From Sediminicola luteus (GTDB lineage: Bacteria; Bacteroidota; Bacteroidia; Flavobacteriales; Flavobacteriaceae): 64,000 nucleotides of DNA. Below are positions 61,802 through 64,000 of the stretch, piece by piece. Made by a program: the position numbers and the translations under genes. The stretch is from the NCBI RefSeq assembly GCF_002514735.1, contig NZ_NBWU01000004.1, positions 248,001 to 312,000 on the forward strand. The letters are read 5' to 3'. The notes under the pieces were generated by a model, which was not told where the DNA came from, did no database searches, and saw nothing but the letters and a program-made list of their open reading frames with translations. Each line of letters starts with the position of its first letter. Within the stretch, counting starts at the first letter, position 1.

Positions 61802-62143
61802 TATATTTGTTTAATGCCCTTCGACGGCCTGACTGTCGGCAGACACGGCACTCTGGGTGGCAATGCTATTCATTTTTCGCATTAAAACCTGAATACATCG
61901 GTACAGATAGCATCCTCAAATTCGGTTTGGTTTGTGTACAATAAAACTGAAGCACCTTAATTTCGGAAGTCTATTTTCCTTGTTCTATGTTCTATTCGTC
62001 TAAAGCTATCAAGTTTCGGATAGCTTTGACCTCACCCCTTTCCGAAATCATCAAAAAAGAAGGGGTCGTACATTTTTTTTAACCAAAGGTGTAACATTTG
62101 TCGTTTTTTTTATCAAAGGGTAAAAACTTGTAAAAAACGACAA
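61802..62143 (+). promoter_or_regulatory. Long structured leader with three hairpins before the hydrolase operon
   Basis: A perfect -7 box TATATTTG (61802-61809) precedes a 335-nt region with no gene. Near the downstream end are three hairpins. First, AAAGCTATC/GATAGCTTT (62002-62010 with 62019-62027). Second, ACCCCTT/AAGGGGT (62034-62040 with 62060-62066) followed by a run of eight T (62073-62080), terminator-like. Third, TTGTCGTTTTTT/AAAAAACGACAA (62098-62109 with 62132-62143), which ends directly before the ATG at 62145. The last could hide the translation start. An imperfect direct repeat CAAAGGtGTAACATTTGT / CAAAGGGTAAAAACTTGT also occurs. No known riboswitch family is recognised. Confidence 0.45.
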
Positions 62144-62144
62144 C

Positions 62145-63002
62145 ATGAAAATCGCAAGACTATTTATCCTTGGCCTCTTGATCAGTCTACCCATAAGCAG
62201 CTTCGGAACATCTACTTCCACCCCATCTTTTCAGGTGGAAATCAGTGGTAACGGCAAACCCGTACTCTATTTACCCGGATTCACCGTACCTGGATCCATC
62301 TGGCAAGAAACCATTGACCAGCTTCAACTAAATCGAAAATCGTATCGTTTTACTTATGCCGGATTCAATGGTAGCGCCCCCATTCCCATGCCTTGGTACG
62401 ATACGGTAAAAAAAGACCTCATCCAATACATTGAAACCGAAAAGCTAACCGACATTATCCTCATCGGACATAGTATGGGTGGTAACTTGGCCCTCGATAT
62501 CGCTACGGCCTTGCCCGAACGCATAGAAAAAATGGTAATCGTAGATTCATTACCTTGTATGCGTGCCGTAATGATGCCCAATGTAGCTGCGGAAAACCTA
62601 TTTTATGAGAGTCCGTATAACCAACAACTACTAAATATGGAAGCCACATCCTTTGAAAAATATGCCCAAGGTATGGCCGGAAATATGGTAAATGCGCTAG
62701 ATAAAAAAGAAGTACTGACCCAATGGATACTCAAGGCCGACCGAAAGACCTTTGTTTATGGGTATACCGACCTTTTGAAATTAGACCAAAGGGAACAACT
62801 AAATAAGATAAACACCCCTACCCTTGTGCTTGCCGCCTCTTTCCCTAGTGCCGATAGGAGTAAAAAGGTTATGAAGGAACAATTCCAAGGGTTACCCATA
62901 AAACAAATCGCCATAGCCGCAAACAGCAGGCATTTTATTATGTACGACCAGCCCCAATGGTATTTAGAACAAATCAGCCTATTTCTGACTGATGGACGCT
63001 AA
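62145..63002 (+). CDS. Exported alpha/beta hydrolase
   Basis: A 285-residue hydrolase with a signal peptide (about 1-21) and the alpha/beta fold: the oxyanion block LYLPGFTVPG (41-50), the nucleophile Ser110 in GHSMGG and a catalytic His in SRHFIMYDQP (about 262-271). It is the first gene of an operon with an ECF sigma gene (11-bp overlap) and a membrane protein gene. It could make or destroy a signal that the sigma/membrane protein pair senses, which is inference. Preceded by a long structured leader. Confidence 0.82.
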   Translation: MKIARLFILGLLISLPISSFGTSTSTPSFQVEISGNGKPVLYLPGFTVPGSIWQETIDQLQLNRKSYRFTYAGFNGSAPIPMPWYDTVKKDLIQYIETEKLTDIILIGHSMGGNLALDIATALPERIEKMVIVDSLPCMRAVMMPNVAAENLFYESPYNQQLLNMEATSFEKYAQGMAGNMVNALDKKEVLTQWILKADRKTFVYGYTDLLKLDQREQLNKINTPTLVLAASFPSADRSKKVMKEQFQGLPIKQIAIAANSRHFIMYDQPQWYLEQISLFLTDGR

Positions 63003-63498
63003 ACAAACCGAACTATTCGAAAAACTTTATGCCGACCACCATGCCATGGTCTTGCAAATGTGTTTGGGTTATTTAAAAGGAGACCGCATACAGGCAGATG
63101 ATGTGGTACAGGAAGTATTCATTAAAATATGGCAAAACCTTGACAAATTCAGGGGCGCTTCTTCCTATAAAACTTGGATCTACCGTATTACGGTGAACAG
63201 TTGCCTGGGTTTTATTAATAAATCTAAAAAGGAAAAAAAGCGAAACCTAAATGAACTTTCTGAAAATCTAGAAGCCCAGGAAAGCACGATTCTAGAAACA
63301 GATGAAGCCCAAACACTGTACACCGCCATAGGGAAACTGGCCGAAACAGATCGACTCATCATTATGATGGTCTTGGAAGGCCAGGAATACGACACCATTG
63401 GCGAGGTAATGGGCATAAACCCTAGCAATGTCAGGGTAAAGATCCATCGCATCAAAAAACGATTAAAAAAACTATTGACACCCACGAACCATGGATAA
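62992..63498 (+). CDS. ECF-type RNA polymerase sigma factor
   Basis: A 168-residue sigma factor. Region 2 reads ADDVVQEVFIKIWQNLDKFRG and TWIYRITVNSCL. Region 4 reads EGQEYDTIGEVMGINPSNVRVKIHRIKKRLKKL. Its start overlaps the hydrolase stop by 11 nt and its stop overlaps the next start by 8 nt (ATGGATAA), which points to coupled translation. The next gene has the size and layout expected of a membrane anti-sigma partner, but shows no known anti-sigma motif. Confidence 0.88.
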   Translation: MDAKQTELFEKLYADHHAMVLQMCLGYLKGDRIQADDVVQEVFIKIWQNLDKFRGASSYKTWIYRITVNSCLGFINKSKKEKKRNLNELSENLEAQESTILETDEAQTLYTAIGKLAETDRLIIMMVLEGQEYDTIGEVMGINPSNVRVKIHRIKKRLKKLLTPTNHG

Positions 63499-64000
63499 CG
63501 ATTTATTTGAAATTCAAAACCAATGGCAAAAGGCCAAAGGGAAATTAAACCCCAAAACCGGGGCTATTTCAGAGTTATATTCCAAAATAAAAGAAAAGGA
63601 GAAAAGCAATTACTTTTTCTATTATGGCACCATAAGTATATTGAGTCTTACCTTGATCGGCATTTCATTATTCTTCTATTATGTAGCACCTGTTCAAGAA
63701 ACCCTAAGTCGTATTGGGGTTGGTTTAATGATTTTAGGATTATTGATCAGGATCATTATTGAGATCGGTAGTATTCACCGGGCCAAAAGTATAAACCATA
63801 GCGATGGTGCCCTTAAAACTTTGGAAAACACCTATGCCTTCCATAGTTATCGTAAAATGATTCACCATGTAGTCGCTCCAACGATTATTGCATGCTATAC
63901 CATTGGCTTTTATATGATTACGCCAGAGTTTGCAAAATACATTCCTTTACCCTATTTAATCCTAATCGATGTTTCCTATGTAGTGGTAGGTATCATCCTC
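63491..64000 (+). CDS. Membrane protein, possible anti-sigma partner (partial, 3' end cut)
   Basis: The frame starts at an ATG at 63491 and stays open for all 170 codons to the right edge. A soluble N-terminal part of about 38 residues (NDLFEIQNQWQKAKGKL) is followed by hydrophobic segments (about 42-66, 72-91, 132-150 and from 155). A cytosolic head followed by membrane helices next to an ECF sigma gene is the usual arrangement of anti-sigma factors, but the sequence is not a recognised ZAS or FecR type. Assignment is by context. Confidence 0.6.
   Translation, partial: MDNDLFEIQNQWQKAKGKLNPKTGAISELYSKIKEKEKSNYFFYYGTISILSLTLIGISLFFYYVAPVQETLSRIGVGLMILGLLIRIIIEIGSIHRAKSINHSDGALKTLENTYAFHSYRKMIHHVVAPTIIACYTIGFYMITPEFAKYIPLPYLILIDVSYVVVGIIL

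Noticed and set aside
61810-61870. Degenerate REP-like hairpin in the GC-rich part of the leader
   Set aside because: The CGAC/GTCG pairing is too short and does not match the REP-like core seen at 46504-46566.
1-64000. tRNA, rRNA, transposase or plasmid origin
   Set aside because: Looked for by eye in all gaps above 100 bp; no cloverleaf, IS inverted repeats or replication genes were recognised, though small RNAs cannot be excluded.

Overview
The window looks like a chromosomal segment of a marine flavobacterium (Bacteroidota, Flavobacteriaceae). The evidence is indirect but consistent. Promoter-like TAnnTTTG boxes, some with a TTTG-like -33 element, sit before many genes. Shine-Dalgarno sites are weak. 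Several families typical of the group occur: DUF4834, YfhO-type membrane proteins, BatA-type proteins, cadherin plus BspA-like lipoproteins, a fused E1 alpha/beta 2-oxoacid dehydrogenase, and two UvrA proteins. A genus near Maribacter, Zobellia or Arenibacter is a guess. There is no rRNA, tRNA, CRISPR array, transposase or prophage block that I can see. Nearly all genes look like core or lineage-specific chromosome.

Layout. 1-9.3 kb: glutathione-synthetase-like gene (cut by the left edge) behind a dicarboxylate/amino-acid symporter, aroC, an LpxH-like phosphoesterase, a secreted carboxypeptidase-regulatory/plug protein without a barrel, and a giant FAD/Fe-S oxidase. 9.3-20.2 kb: small outer-membrane protein, TlpA-like lipoprotein, LVIVD-repeat lipoprotein, rhomboid protease divergent from two tandem lysophospholipid acyltransferases, glmM, an acyl-carrier-protein phosphodiesterase-like gene, gamma-glutamyltransferase. 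20.2-28.6 kb: LytTR response regulator and TPR histidine kinase, two paralogous cadherin/PKD/BspA surface lipoproteins, a LexA-like self-cleaving repressor. 28.7-39.3 kb: SH3-like small protein divergent from uvrA, LOG-family protein, an M1-like pseudo-peptidase fused to a predicted barrel, E1 dehydrogenase fusion, glycosyltransferase. 39.4-48.8 kb: BatA-like protein with a dihydroorotase pseudoenzyme and a carboxylesterase; metallo-beta-lactamase-fold hydrolase; conserved orphan; bcp; an endonuclease III lacking iron-sulfur cysteines; an ECF sigma factor with a tiny companion gene. 49.0-53.7 kb: second UvrA, a repeat-rich noncoding stretch, and a Tyr/Ser/Arg-rich secreted protein. 53.9-59.4 kb: a leftward membrane/glycan operon (DUF4834, YfhO, glycosyltransferase, flippase). 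59.5-64.0 kb: outer-membrane protein, GNAT-like protein, then a structured leader followed by an alpha/beta hydrolase, ECF sigma factor and membrane protein with overlapping reading frames, running off the right edge.

The best candidates for undescribed biology are: the three-hairpin leader plus hydrolase-sigma-membrane protein operon at the right end; several pseudoenzymes or degenerate enzymes (M1-like barrel fusion, dihydroorotase without metal ligands, Fe-S-free Nth, plug domain without barrel); and non-coding repeats (a 114-bp pair, a REP-like hairpin whose mismatches become wobble pairs only in the bcp transcript, and a two-copy 23-bp element). All functional names rest on motif recognition by eye; no database search was run.
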